A stretch of DNA of 64,000 nucleotides from Manihot esculenta (lineage: Eukaryota > Streptophyta > Magnoliopsida > Malpighiales > Euphorbiaceae): positions 32,381,315 through 32,445,314 of the forward strand of contig NC_035171.2 in NCBI RefSeq assembly GCF_001659605.2, written 5' to 3'. A program made the translations under genes and the position numbers. How positions within the stretch are numbered: the stretch's first letter is position 1; each line of letters opens with the position of its first letter. This document shows positions 46,861 through 60,073 of this stretch, in pieces. The notes beneath the pieces were generated by a model. That model made no database searches. It saw only the letters and a program-made list of their open reading frames with translations, and was not told the DNA's origin.

Positions 46861-48992
46861 ATGGAATGTATATTTTATTATTTCACTTTTTAATAATAGG
46901 TTGATAGCTAATGAATCATTGACTAAAAGGATAAAATTAATAAATTATGTTTTAATTTTTTTTAATTTTATATATTTTTAAATTTAAATGCTTAAATTTC
47001 TATTAAGTTAGTGAATAATTAAAACATAATCGATAGTAATAGATATTTTTTATTTTAAAATATTTTCTTTTTCAACTTTAGACATATATTCTCAATCTAA
47101 AGTAGAGATGAGAATGGAAAGCCAAGTAGAAGGAAAGGAAAATCCCTGCATATATATAATAGAAAAATAAAGTATATTTGAGAGATTTTGTAGACGACAT
47201 AATTGCATTTTCTTTGTGCTGTGCAGGAATTTGAAAATTAATTTATTTTTTCTTGAGTTTAGTGAGAATGGGGAGCTTCTCTGGTCTTAGGTGTTGGAGT
47301 CTTCGCTGGGCCGAGGTCTGAGTGTCTAACTGTAAATGGCTACTGGAGTTTTCAAATGATAGCTTCTGTCCTGCTAACCGTGAACATCTATCAATTTCTC
47401 AAGAGTCGATAGTTTACATTCAAAGAAGAGTGATGATGTTTAGACAAATGCATGCACCTTAAAAAAGTGTTTATTCTGTCCTTTTCCTCTGAACTTGAGT
47501 TGACTAACATTGTATTTCGACTTTTATTGTACATTGAATTTTTTAAAAAGTTTTATATCATTGATTTATATAATGTGATACATATATCCATAAAATAATA
47601 AGTGTTTATTAAAAATAAATTAATAAAAAAATAATGACAATTTATTAGAAAACTTGCAGGACGATTAATAATAGTAGTATTTATTATTAAAATAAACAGT
47701 TGAATTTATTATCATCAAAATAATCCCGTAATATTATCTTATAAAAAATATTATATTTATATTTTTTGTGATATACTGTTTAAAATGATTGTTTTATAAA
47801 AATTAAATAGAATGAGAGATTTATTATTTAGTTTTTAAATATTTTTATTATTAATAAATTAATATTTATATTTTAAAAATTTATTAAAATATTTTTATCA
47901 TTTTTCTTTATTAATAATTTTATTTTTGTTGTTAAGAATAAATAAAAAATAAATAAAAAATTTTAAAACTTAATTTTATTCTTAAATAAAATTCTTTATT
48001 TAGTTGTTGACTGTTACTATTACGTCCCACCGGATTGAATAAGGATATTTTCTTATTTTGTAAGTGTATTAGGTGGCTCATTAATAATAAACAGTCGACT
48101 AATAATGAAATCGATTAATTCATACTTTATTTATCGTATGCGTCAATATCAATTTAATTTACCTCAACGTCCAGTTATAAATTTGATAATACATCGAGAA
48201 AAAGGTCTGTGTGGGTAAAAAATTAACATTTTACCTAATTTCATTAAGATGTTCACCTATTCTATCTATATCAAAATGAATTCTTTTCTGTCACCAAAAC
48301 GGATCGAATTGAAAACAAGTGTTTCAATTACAAAGAATATTATACTTTATAAGTTATCACACATACAAAAGCATTTAAAAAAAAAAAAAATGGTTCCAAT
48401 AACTTTTCAGTAATAATATATAGTTAAATTTTTTGTATATAATTTTGTATAAATCAACGTTAATAAATTTTATAAATTGTAAAGTTTTATTTATATTACA
48501 AAATTTATTGTGCTGGTTTAACAATATCATGTGTTGTATGTTTATTAATTTAATTAAAATAATATGTATCCATGAAATTTAATTAATTGTAAATTTGTAA
48601 GAAAGTATAAAGTCATTTTAACCATCACAAAATTAAATGTGTTTTTGTATCATACTATACATATTTAATAGGTATACAAATTATATAAACTGCTTCAATA
48701 TAAAATTTAAATAATGAGGTAGTAAATACTTAATTTTTCTAATATAACAGAATGAAAAGTAAAATACTAAATTTAATTTTTTTTATTTTAAAAACTTGAA
48801 ATTAACTTATACCAAATTTCTAAAATTATGTTACAATATATTCAAAATATATTATCATATATATTGTGATAATTAAGAGAATATAAATCCAAATTTAATT
48901 AAAACCAACACAATTCTGTTATTTTGAACGAATATTTAATTTTGTTCATAAAAATCCTAACTCTCGGTCTCATTTATCTCAACTTAAGCCGA
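46861..48992. other. AT-rich intergenic DNA left of the CBF/DREB1 gene
   Basis: Very AT-rich, many homopolymer runs, no gene or clear repeat unit identified. Confidence 0.5.
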
Positions 48993-49646
48993 TTAAATTG
49001 TCCATAAAGTCATGTCCACAGCAGAGGCTATTTCATCCCAATCAAACTCTTTTCCGATAGATGGCGGAGTAAGAATCAAGCCCTCAGCCAAGCTATCAAG
49101 CAAAACTGGCATATTAAATAACGCCTCCTCGTCCAAGAATAGTGTAGCTGCAGCAGCATTTGCTTCATTTTCTTGTCTCTTCTCGCCGGGAAAATCATCG
49201 CTCGTGGATATGCATGGATTAAAACACCCGGACGAAGAAGAAGATGATGATGATGATGGCACACTCGGCCTGTTAAAGGCCTCAACAAAATCAAGAACAG
49301 CCCTTTTAATATCTCTAGCAGAAGAAGACTTTGCTCGTGGAAGTATCGAAGCAGAATCTATGAAGTTAAGAGCAGCAAACTCTCCTCTAAAAGCCAAAGC
49401 AGCAACATCATGAGCCCTAGCAGCCATTTCAGGAGTAGGAAAGGTTCCGAGCCATATTCTTGATGATTTCATGTTGGGTTCTCGCACTTCACATACCCAT
49501 TTATTCCCATTTCTTCTTCGAACCCCTCTGTAAACTGGGTGCCTCGTCTCCTTAAACTTAGTCCTCCCTGCTTTTCTCTTCTTCACAACTGACACAGGCT
49601 TCTGGGTTGAAGATGGGGAAGATGATGAAGCAATCTCAGAGACCAT
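48993..49646 (-). CDS. CBF/DREB1-type AP2/ERF transcription factor, single exon, 217 aa
   Basis: One AP2 domain at about residues 38-96 ([53 protein letters not shown]). It has Val51 and Glu56 at the places that mark DREB rather than ERF proteins. Directly before the domain is the CBF signature [16 protein letters not shown]. The second CBF signature after the domain (DSAWR) is changed to DSASI, and the C-terminal LWSY motif appears as LWTI. A poly-Ser run (about 132-140) and acidic stretches make up the activation region. Intronless, as CBF genes usually are. TATATA runs at 49688-49711 lie just upstream. Expected to bind DRE/CRT elements in cold or drought responses; the changed motif makes it a divergent A-1 member. 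Confidence 0.93.
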   Translation of the reverse strand: MVSEIASSSSPSSTQKPVSVVKKRKAGRTKFKETRHPVYRGVRRRNGNKWVCEVREPNMKSSRIWLGTFPTPEMAARAHDVAALAFRGEFAALNFIDSASILPRAKSSSARDIKRAVLDFVEAFNRPSVPSSSSSSSSSGCFNPCISTSDDFPGEKRQENEANAAAATLFLDEEALFNMPVLLDSLAEGLILTPPSIGKEFDWDEIASAVDMTLWTI

Positions 49647-50812
49647 TTCAGTTTATATCCATAGAGAGATGTGAATCTTGAAGTGCATATATATGTACAT
49701 ATATATATATAAGAGTGATTAAGAGATTCTTGAGAGGTTGAATAATCGAAGGGGACAAAGGAGTTTGGCCACGAGCTACACGCCCATTTGGAAGAAGCAC
49801 ATGAAAGTGTAAATTCATTAAAACGATAAAAGAGTGAATGATACGACAGCAGATTGACTATTTACTCATAGATGGGTCCAATATTTTTTTCTTTTTTCTT
49901 TTTTTTGAAATGGGATGGGTCCAATATTTAATTAGTTATAGAAAAATCTAAACATGAGAGCTAGTATGGAATTGGTATTTTTTTTTCTAATTAAAAATCT
50001 CGAATTCTATCTCAAAATATATGAAATATCTTTTAAAATTTTAATGGGAATATATATATAGTAACTCTAAAAATTTGATTATTTTTCGTCTTCAATTTTA
50101 AATTCATAGTTAGTTTTTAAATTTTAATAATATTATTTTTATAAGAAAAACATTATTAATATTCAAAAAAATTATTAATAACTAAATTTTTTATTAAAAT
50201 AAAATTGAAATATATAAAAATATTTTTATTTATAAATAAAAATATTAAAAAACGACCTACTATAATAATGCAACACAACATTCATCTAAAGTAAATCATG
50301 AGATGATATTACGTTATAAAAATCTAATAAATTGATGCGCAATTCTACTTATAAAAAGAAATATTTAGACACCGTTACACTCGACTTTTTGTTAAGACTC
50401 GCTCTCTCCGTAGCGTAATAGAATGAGACTTCATGAAAAGTTATTATTAATAGACACAATCTGGTAGATTTTATTGCACCTATAATCACGAGATTTTTTA
50501 TCCATTGATCGATATTAGTCCAATTTTCAGAAGATTTGATAATCAGTTTCACCTTGTTACATTAAGGTGAAATTAATAAACATGAAAATCAAAATACATA
50601 TTTTTACATAATTATTCTTTAGTTTTAAGTAATTTATTACATTTACCTATTACCATTATAGGCGCCAATCAGCCCATGATTTGCTTCTCGTAAATTGACC
50701 AATTACAATTCAGCTTCATTTCAATCACATCGATAAAATTACCGAACGGTGTTGTAATAACGGTTATAAAATTATTATGTTTAATATTATTAAAATATCA
50801 ATTCAGCTTCAT
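49647..50812. other. CBF/DREB1 promoter side and end of unit 1
   Basis: AT-rich, non-coding. Contains the upstream region of the CBF/DREB1 gene. Homology to 35268 starts at 50813. Confidence 0.6.
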
Positions 50813-52064
50813 TTCATCCATTATTATTATTATTTTATAAATTTCGGTTATTTTGCTTACTCCATTCATAAATAGCAAATTCTTTTCCTGAAGAAAATTT
50901 ATGTTAGCTAATATTTGAATTACTATTAAGTAAAGAATTAATTAAAAAAATGCCCTCTCAAGTTCCTAACTCTATTCAGCCAAAATTCTATATGGGCCAG
51001 AGGGCTTTTGGCCCATTGAAAAAAGATCTAATTAGACAAGTCCAAAGTTAAGTGGGGAAGTGAGAATATTAGTTCTTGTAATTGAAAGATAAATGTATTT
51101 ATGATACCCAAGTTAGCAGGAAAAAATTGATGGATTTGAATTAATTTAAAATTTTAATTTAATTTTTTATTTTTAATAAATTTAATTTTTATTTTTAATA
51201 AATTTAAAAATTTTAATTTAATTTAATTTTAATAAAAAATTAATAAAATTAAATTCAATCGATTAATGATAATAGTATATTATTTTTATAATATAAAAAT
51301 TAAACTATAATTAAAATTGAAATATTTTAATTAAATTTTAAAATAATAAAAATAAAATATAAAAATATAAAATTAAATTGGTTTTAGATTGATTCGATTT
51401 AAATATTTTTATTTAAAATAAATTTAATTTAATTTTTATAAATATTAAAATTTTAATTTTTAATTTATTCAATCCAATTCGATTTTGAACTAAATTAACC
51501 GACTGTTCATCCTTAACTAAAATATACCTATTTACTCCTAATTTATTAGAGTAATATATACCTAAATTAACATATAAATTATCATTAAAATATTAAATAA
51601 TTAAAATTTTAATAAATAAATAATTTATTTAAAATTTTAATAATAATTTAAAAATAAATTTAAATGGAAATATGAAATTTAATTTTTTAGCTATATCTTA
51701 TCATTTTAAAGGCAAATTTAACTTTTTAATTAATATGACCTTTAATTATATAATTTAAAATATATAAAAATTTTCTATTTATTAATTTAGAGAATCTTTT
51801 AACCTTAATTTGTTAAAACGTTTCCCTTTTCGACTAACCTTTCCTCTTAATTAACTGATTAAGTGATTTCATGAAAAAGATCATAAATGATTGATTGATT
51901 GTATATGAACATGATCTAGGATTATAATAAAAATCATGGACTGCAAAATTTCTCGATTTCATGGGCTCAGCCAAAAGAGGAAAAATTAATAAAGGTTTTA
52001 TCAAAATTTTCAATAAATTTGAGGTATTGATATGATAAAAATAAACAATTAGGAAAAGTTAAAA

Positions 52065-52622
52065 AAATATATTTAGCCATTATTAATACGTCAGTTTCTA
52101 CATTTTTAAAAATTTATTAAAATGTTCTTATTTTTCTCTCCATCAACTAAATAATCATTCCATCTATTTTTACCATTAAAATATAGTAAAATATTAAATT
52201 ACCCTCTCTCTACTCCTCTTCCTCCTCTCCTCCTTCCCCTTTTTCTCGATTCTTTCTCCTTTTTTTCAATTTTTCTTTGATTTTTCTTTTTATTTTCCTT
52301 TTTTCAAGAGGAAAAAAAAGGAGGTCATTTTTTATTATTTTTCTTCATTATCATCATCTGCTTCTTCCTCTTCTTCTTTTGTTTTTTTCTTCATCATCAT
52401 CTTTTTCTACTTATTTTTTTTCTTTTTTTTTGTTTAGGAGAAAGAAAAGGGACTATTTCGTTAATTAAGAGAAATGATAAGAACGTTTTAATAAATTTGA
52501 AAAAAAATAAAAATATTTAATAAATCTAAAAAAAGATAAAGATGTTTTAATAGATTTCTGAAAATTTAGATACTGAATTGTTAATAATAGCAATATTTAG
52601 AGACTAAATAAGAGATTTTATT
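52065..52622. repeat. Fold-back element with CT-rich core, first copy in unit 2
   Basis: Outer arms are inverted relative to one another (left CCATTATTAATACGTCAG, right GAATTGTTAATAATAGCAAT with TTTAGAGACTAAATAAGAG), enclosing a polypyrimidine core (CTTCTTCCTCTTCTTC and similar). Borders approximate. Confidence 0.5.
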
Positions 52623-53220
52623 TGAAAATAAAATTAAATTTTAAAAATTTTTTTTAAATGAAAAGAAAGACTATTGGGAGAGAAATAATAAAGAACATTT
52701 TAATAAATTTTTAGAAATATAAGAATTAACTTTTTAATAATGACAATTCTTAAAAATTAAATAGTAAATCTTTAAAAAAAAAAGTCCCTCCTTCCAAAAT
52801 CAAATATTCTTTACTTGATTCTTCCATCTTAAAAAATATATTAATTTGATTTTTCTTTCTAACAAAACAAATATATTAATTTTGCCGTTCACATGAATTT
52901 ATAGATTAATTTAGAAAAAAAAATTTTAATTTAGTTTTATAAATTTTTTATTTAAAATTTTTACAAATAACTATTATATATATATATACTTATGAAATTT
53001 AAATTATATTAAAATTATTTTCAAAACTATTAAATATTAAGATCAATAGTAATCGATACTATTTTTTTTCTAAAAAAAGGAAAATAAAAATGCAACCAAC
53101 ACTTTTGTCCATGTCACTCCTCTTTAAAGCAACAAATATTACTGTTTTGTCCTCGTGATTTCTCCCTGCTCAATCCTGATAAATGCAGAGCCAGACCACA
53201 TAGGACCAGCAGCAAACAAA

Positions 53221-53427
53221 ATGGAAAGCACCAAGGAACGGATTTATGCAGCAATTGCGTTCTGTAATCTGTCTGAAAACGAGCAGAAGAAGGAGATTCA
53301 GAAGCTGATAGAGACTAATGAATTACTTGGAAGAGTTACAATCGATCAAACACTTTTGCAAATTGATTCAAAATATAAAGTTACAATTTTCATCCAATTG
53401 ATTCAAACATTAATGGAGTTGAATTAA
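53221..53427 (+). pseudogene. Truncated first exon of the plus DUF247 gene
   Basis: 68 codons, MESTKERIYAAIAFCNLSEN onward, near-identical to exon 1 at 37364 and 55647 as far as VTIFIQL. It then breaks at about 53400 into AT-rich upstream sequence of the next copy, gaining a few unrelated residues and a stop. It lacks the exon 1 donor and everything downstream. A by-product of the internal duplication in unit 2. Confidence 0.85.
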
Positions 53428-55646
53428 TTTAAAATTTTAATTTAATTTATTTTTAATAAAAAAATAATAAAATTAAACTGAATCGATTAGTAATAATAAT
53501 ATATTATTTTTTATAATATAGAGATTAAATTATAAATAAAATTGAAATATTTTAATTAAATTTTAAAATAATAAAAATAAAATATAAAAAAATAAAATTA
53601 AACTCATCAAATTGGATTGGTTTTAAATTGATTCGATTCAAATAAATTTTACTTAAAATAAATTTAATTTAATTAATTTTTAATTTATTCGATTCAATTT
53701 AATTTTGAACTAAATCAACGGAATATTCATCCTTAATTAAAATATACCTATTTACTTCTAATTTATTAGAGTAATATACACCTAAATTAACATATAAATT
53801 ATTATTAAAATATTAAATAATTAAAATTTTAATAAATAAATAATTTATTTAAAATTTTAATAATAATTTAAAAATAAATTTAAATGGAAATATGAAATTT
53901 AATTTTTTAGCTATATCTTATCATTTTAAAGACAAATTTAACTTTTTAATTAATATTACCTTTAATTATATAATTTAAAATATATAAAAAATTTCTATTT
54001 ATTAATTTAGAGAATTTTTTAACCTTAATTTGTTAAAATGTTTCCCTTTTCGACTAACCTTTCATCTTAATTAACTGATTAAGTGATTTCATGAAAAAGA
54101 TCATATATGATTGATTGATTGTATATGAACATGATCTAGGATTATAATAAAAATCATGGACTGCAAAATTTCTCGATTTCATGGGCTCAACCAAAAGAGG
54201 AAAAATTAATAAAGGTTTTATCAAAATTTTCAATAAATTTGAGGAATCAAAATATGTTAAAAAAAATGAATCGGGAAAATTAAAAAAAGAGATTTATAAT
54301 TTTATATTTAAGTATTGTCATTATTAATAAGTGAGTCCCTATATTTTAAGAAATTTATTAAAATATTCTTATTTTTTCTCTCTATCAATTAAATAATCAT
54401 TCCGTCTATTTCTGCCGTTAATATAGCAAAACTAGAAATTATCCTCCCTCTCCTTCTCCTCCTCCTCTTTCTCCTTCTTCTTCAATTCTTCCTATTCTTT
54501 TCTTTTTCTTCTTTAAAGCAAAAGAGAAGGAGGTCATTCTTTTTCTTCTTCTTCCTCGTTATTATTATCATCGTCTTCTTCTTCTTTCTCTTTATCTTTT
54601 TTTTTTCTTCTTTTTCCTTCTTCATCATTATCTTTTTTTCTTCTTATTATTATTTTTTTCTTCTTCTTTTTTTAAAGAGAATGAGTTGGGACTATTTCGT
54701 TAATGGAGAGAAACGATAAAAATATTTTAATAGATCTAAGAAAAAATAAAAACGTTTTAATAAATCTGAAAAAAAATAAAAATATTTTAATAGATTTCTG
54801 AATATGTAGGGGCTGACTTGTTAATAATGTCAATATTTAGAGACTAAATAAAAGATTTTTTTTTAGAGTAAAATTGAATTTTAAAATTTTTTTCTTTTAT
54901 CCCTTATTTATTATTTATGTAAAAAAGAAAGGAAAGACTATTTTATTGACGGAGAGAAAAGATAAATGATATTTTAATAAATTTCTAAAATTATAAGAAT
55001 TAACTTGTTAATAATAACAATTCTCAAAAATTAAATATTAAATCTTTCAAAAAAAATATTTTAATAAATTTTTTAAAAATATAAAAATTAACTTATTAAT
55101 AATGACAATTCTTAAGAATTAAATAATAAATCTTTCCAAAAGAAAAAAAAGGAAATGTGCCTCTTTCGGAAAGCAAGTATTCTTTGCTTGATTCTTCCAT
55201 CTTAAAAAATATATTAATTTGAATCTTCTTTTCAACAAAACAAGTATATTAACTTTGGCGTTCCATGAATTTATAGATTAATTTAGCAGAAAAAAATTTA
55301 AAAATTTAGTTTTATAAATTTTTTATTTAAAATTTTTATAAATAACTATTATTTCATCGTTTTGAATTAATGATAATTTAAGAAAAAACTATTATATATA
55401 TATAATTTTATACTACTGAGCTTTAAATAATATTAAAATCATTTTCAAAACTATTAAATATTAAGATCAAAAGTAATCGATACTATTTTTTTTTCTAAAA
55501 AAAGGCAAAATAAAAATGCAACCAACACTTTTGTCCATGTCACTCCTCTTTAAAGCAACAAATATTACTGTTTTGTCCTCGTGATTTCTCTCTACTCAGT
55601 CCTGATAAATGCAGAGCCAGACCACATAGGACCAGCAGCAAACAAA
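53428..55646. other. Upstream region of the unit 2 plus DUF247 gene
   Basis: AT-rich second copy of the 51130-53220 region, including another fold-back element with a CT core (about 54295-54868). No gene. Confidence 0.6.
54295..54868. repeat. Fold-back element with CT-rich core, second copy in unit 2
   Basis: Left arm with TTGTCATTATTAATAAGTGA and right arm with CTTGTTAATAATGTCAATAT are reverse complements apart from a few changes. The core is a long C/T-rich strand (CTCCTCCTCCTCTTTCTCC and TTCTTCTTCC runs). Confidence 0.55.
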
Positions 55647-58046
55647 ATGGAAAGCACCAAGGAACGGATTTATGCAGCAATTGCGTTCTGTAATCTGTCT
55701 GAAAATGAGCAGAAGAAGGAGATTCAGAAACTGATGAAGTCTAATGAAATACTTGGAACAGTTACAATCGATCAAACACTTTTGCAAATTGAGTCAAAAT
55801 ATAGAGTTACAATTTTCATCCAGTTGCTCTCTCAACTGTCTCCTCTTTCTGCATACCCAGCTAGCTTCCTCGTTGATTATTTCTCTAGAGGTGGGCAGCT
55901 CATGCCTCACCACGTTCAGAGGTAAAGGAAAATTATTACTTGTACTAAGGTGTATTCGATATATTTTTAATATATATAATATGATATATTTAAATTGATT
56001 ATACATCTGCTTTGCAGTAACCAACTCCTGGAGTTTAGAGACCTTGAACCTACACCTTCCTCACCTGATGAAGAATTGTCTGATCCAACTCTACGGTAAT
56101 CGCAACTTTTATGCTTTGCTTGGATTGAGAGGAAAAGAGAAAAAAAAAAAAAAGAGAAATTGAATTTTTACTTTTTCTCTTAATTGAATAATAAATTAGA
56201 GAGAGAAAGAGGAGAAAGCATAGTAAACCGAGACAAATTTGATCGTCTAATTTTTTTTTATTAACTTAAAATATTATTAAGAGAATTAGAAATTATTAGA
56301 TACTGTTTACATTAAAATTATTTTCATATCTTTGATATTATATAAAAAGAAAATCATAAAGGAAGGACTATTTTCATATAATTTTTTTTTTTTTAAATTT
56401 CTCCTCGTTTCCATGACAGAAATAAGGATCAAAGCAGAGAGTTAACAATTGAAATTGAAGTTTGATGTTTTAGAAAATTTGCTTCAATTGAAAATTAATA
56501 ATTGTTTTATTTATCATCTACAAGTTCACAACGAATGAAACGAGCAGCGCTATGGGAAGAATCTGAGCCCTCAAATTCAGGAAATAAGAAAATACTTAAG
56601 GCAGGGCCTCGAGTGTCTGTTAAAGAACGTGGAACCAAAGGGGGAGTTAATTACGTCCCACAAAATCGACCTCTGCTTCAGCATCACGAGAAACAAAAGG
56701 CTGGAGCTTCTGATCAACATGTGATCATCGTTCCAGATGATGAACACAAGCACTGGTTAAGATCCGTGGAAGAGAGTATCAAAGAACAAGTCCCAAAATT
56801 ACTGAATAAAACAGCTGGTAAAGCCTCCTGTTCCATCTTTCGAGTGCCTAAGAGCCTGGTGAAAATTCACCCCGAGGCTTTCCAGCCTCAGATTGTCTCC
56901 ATTGGACCCTACCACCATGGAGCAAAACACCTAGAGATGATTCAACAACATAAATGGCGATTTCTTGGAGCTGTTCTTGCTCGAACTCAAGCATTCGGTG
57001 TTGGACTCGATGATTTTTACAAGATCATAGCAATCGACGAGAAGAAGATAAGGGAGTGTTATTCAGAGAGTACAGATGCGTATAATAGCCGCCAGTTGAT
57101 TGAAATGCTGATACTTGATGGTCTTTTCATTATTGAGCTCCTGTGCAGAGTCGGAAAGTTATTCCCAGATGATCCTGATGATCCTATATTCAAGTCACAG
57201 TGGATTTATTATTCCATTTCGAGAGATCTTCTCAGGCTAGAGAACCAAATCCCTTTCTTTGTTCTTCGAAATTTGTTTGAACGATCAATTCCAGCTGATT
57301 CAAGAAAAGGCCTCTCCCTGACAGAACTCGTCCTGAGTTTCTTTCAGCATTCAATGCCGGAACATCATCGTAAAGTCCAAGAGAGGTTTAAGGACAACCT
57401 TGAGTGGAAACATGTGTTAGATTTTCTTCGCTCTACATTTATCCCTTCATCCCAAGAAGAAGCATCTAAAAGTGAAGATCTTCGATTGATCCAACCTGTC
57501 GAGAAGCTCCTTGCATCTGGGATCAAGTTCGAGCAAAGCAGTACTGCTTCTGAGAGCTTCTTGGACATCAAATTTAATCCTCGTGGAGTTCTTGAAATCC
57601 CACGTTTGGTAACAGATGATTTCATAAGCTCATTCTTGCTAAACTGTGTAGCATTTGAACAATGTTTCAAACTTCATTCGACCCACTTTACATCGTACGT
57701 TATTTTCATGGGTTGCCTCATCAACACCGCTTCCGATGCAGGATACTTGCGGGATCATGGAATTATTGAGAATTATTTCGGAACAGACGATGAAGTTGTG
57801 AAATACTTCAATGAGGTAGGCAAAGATGTCCTTTTCAGTATGAAAAGGAGTTATCTAGCAAAGGTGTTTGAAGAAGTGAATAAATATTACAAGAACACTT
57901 GGCATGTTAGATGGGCAGAATTCAAGTATACTTATTTTGGTAGTCCATGGATATTCATTTCTGCTTTAGCTGCTTTCATTCTCCTTCTTCTCACCTTTTT
58001 TCAGTCATTCTTTGCTGGCTATGCTTACTTCAGACCTCCTAATTAG
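55647..58046 (+). CDS. DUF247 protein with unusual N-terminal extension, unit 2 copy (normal C-terminus)
   Basis: Exons 55647-55921, 56018-56095 and 56525-58046 join in frame (624 aa). Same architecture as the unit 1 copy: an unknown extension (residues 1 to about 182), the DUF247 domain from HVIIVPDDEHKHWLRS, and a C-terminal TM helix. Here the family-typical tail FFQSFFAGYAYFRPPN is kept, so this is the less altered copy. Within exon 3 only about seven residues differ from unit 1 before the tail (for example R to W in HKWRFLG and H to P in LFPDDPDD), and almost all observed base changes there are replacements. Exon 2 ends CTACG at the donor instead of GAAAG; the frame is kept. Intron 1 is 96 bp, against 198 bp in unit 1. 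Confidence 0.8.
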
Positions 58047-58303
58047 AATAAATTTGTGAATTGCTGGTTCTGCTGGCTTGTAACATGTGCACAAGAATAA
58101 ATTCCCCTCTTCATGATGAGTCGGGGGCAAGGGCTGCTTCTGGGATTTCATGTATTTCCTGTTTGTATTCTTAGAATAAGTAAATCCATATAATTTTGTG
58201 GGATTTCTTGTAACCTCAAAGAGTATTCTTAAATTTATAAGTTTGATGTTTTGAGTTCTTACATAGTCCGAAACTCTGTAGACACTTTTGGAAAGTTGTA
58301 GGA

Positions 58304-58540
58304 TTAATATGAGAGAAAGCAAGTAATATTCCACTGAAATATAAGGCGTTTCAGCTTTATATCTTCCACGATCTCCTTCATTGAGGTTGTTGGACCTTCT
58401 TTTCTCACCAGAGGTTCTTGGACATCCCTTGCTTTATCATTGAGTCTCACTGGCTGTCTAGCAGAAACAACGTTGTCTGCTTTATCATTCTTCTGCTGGG
58501 CAACAACAGCCCACTTGATGACTGATATTTCTTCATGGAC
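58304..58540 (-). pseudogene. Orphan open frame, possible captured gene fragment
   Basis: 79 codons including the stop, open without a start codon. The translation has normal coding composition (ISVIKWAVVAQQKNDKADNV, LNDKARDVQEPLVRK, MKEIVEDIKLKRLI) and ends at TAA. A TATATAG directly before it could be a splice acceptor. Absent from unit 1. Family not recognised. Confidence 0.3.
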
Positions 58541-59738
58541 ACTATATAATGTTAATTAATGGAGGCTAGGATTCGATCTGGATGATAATTCAAAATTAAA
58601 TAATTTAAATAAAATTTTACAACATCATATCTTATTTCAATTTCTTTTAAAATGAAATTTTTAAATTAAAATAAAATGATTTCATTATAAATAAAAAAAT
58701 TAATTAAATTAAATTAAATATTTACAAAATTTTTAATTTCATATTTTTTTCACCATGCTTGTCTAGCCATTAGAGCTTTTAGGTGAAGGGAAGGGATAGT
58801 GAGGTTCGAATTTGTGATTCGTATCAAATGCTATGACTTTTGACCATATTTTTTTAATTAAAAATAAGATGTAAGAAAACAAAAGCCAAAAAATTTTAGA
58901 GTACAATAAATTAAATTGAAACAAAAGAAATATTAAAAAAGAATACTTATATTAAATTTTTATAAAAATCTTGATTTTTAAGAGGAAGGTAAAAAAAATT
59001 AGAGCACCATAAAAAGCTCAATCTTAGTTTGAGCTATAACAATTCTATTCACGCTACAACATCAAAACTGAAAACATTTCTTCAACAAGTGCTTTCTCTT
59101 TCACCATCTTACAATGTGTTTTCTAAATCCAACATTATGAAATGTTTTAATTTTTGTAATGATTAAATTATATAAATAGTATTTACCTTTTGGAAAAAAA
59201 AATATATATTGTACTTTTCAAACAAAAAAAAAATATAAGTAATTTTTTTTAAAAAAAAAACTAAAGAGTTACGTCATCATATATATGTGTGTGTGTGATT
59301 AAATGTGTCGGTGAGAGAGGTGTCAGAAATATAATGTAATTTATAATATTTAATAAAATTTGCTATTTAATTTCTATTTTTTTAATAGTAAATAATTTAA
59401 TGTCTGAATTTTTATTTTATTAATAAAATGGCTATTCTATTAAATTTATCATTAGTCAATTCAGTTGAAAAGTCAACTCAAATTAAATTAAAAAATTAAA
59501 TTATTATAAATATTAAAACTATAAAAAAGTGAATGATAGTAAATTATTAAAATTAAAATATTAAATTATTATAAAAAGTAAAATTTAAATAATTAAATTA
59601 TTACGTCTTATTAAATGAATTTTAATATAATGATTATTTTTTTTAAATAATAAAAAAAGGATTAAGCTAAATTGAAAAAAAAAAAAAAGACTATAAACAT
59701 TTTTGTTAATGAGATGAACGAGATCAGCAAATGGCTCT

Positions 59739-60073
59739 CTAGACTTTGAAAGCTTTCTCCAAATCTAGCAGCCATCTTGTAAGGTGATCATGCACCAAAA
59801 TCAACCTATTTAGCATGTTAACTACTTCTACATTTTCGTTCTCCACAGTTACTTCTCTAAATTCACGTTGTTTCATCAGTTTAATACTATGAAGATTAAC
59901 TTTCAGTTTTACCATAAGAACATTAGACTTTTCAAACTACGTAGTAAAATCTGGCAACTTGAGTTACGAATTATTCCTCCAAAAGCAAAAGGATTACTTG
60001 GACGAATAGAGATATCCGTATTGAATTTAATCACTCCAACTGGGATTGGACCGTTTAGAGTTGCGCTGGACTT
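59739..60073 (-). pseudogene. Relic of an RVT_3 (plant RNase H-like) domain
   Basis: On the minus strand GVIKFNTDISIRPSNPFAFG followed by GIIRN matches the start of the RVT_3 RNase H domain found in plant LINE-type elements and their relatives. After one or more frameshifts it continues with EFREVTVENENVEVVNMLNR and HDHLTRWLLDLEKAF, matching the later part of that domain in the right order. The catalytic Asp expected in the second block reads Asn. A decayed fragment, not functional. Confidence 0.6.

Larger units (their letters stand above)
35268..50812. repeat. Tandem segmental duplication, unit 1 (about 15.5 kb)
   Basis: The left border is where homology to 50813 begins (TTCATCCATTATTATTATTA in both). 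It contains a plus-strand and a minus-strand DUF247 gene, a small TM/secreted protein gene, an unknown ORF and a CBF/DREB1 gene. Unit 2 repeats this order with offsets of 18.2-18.9 kb; the excess over 15.5 kb comes from an extra internal duplication and a replaced spacer in unit 2. Confidence 0.8.
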
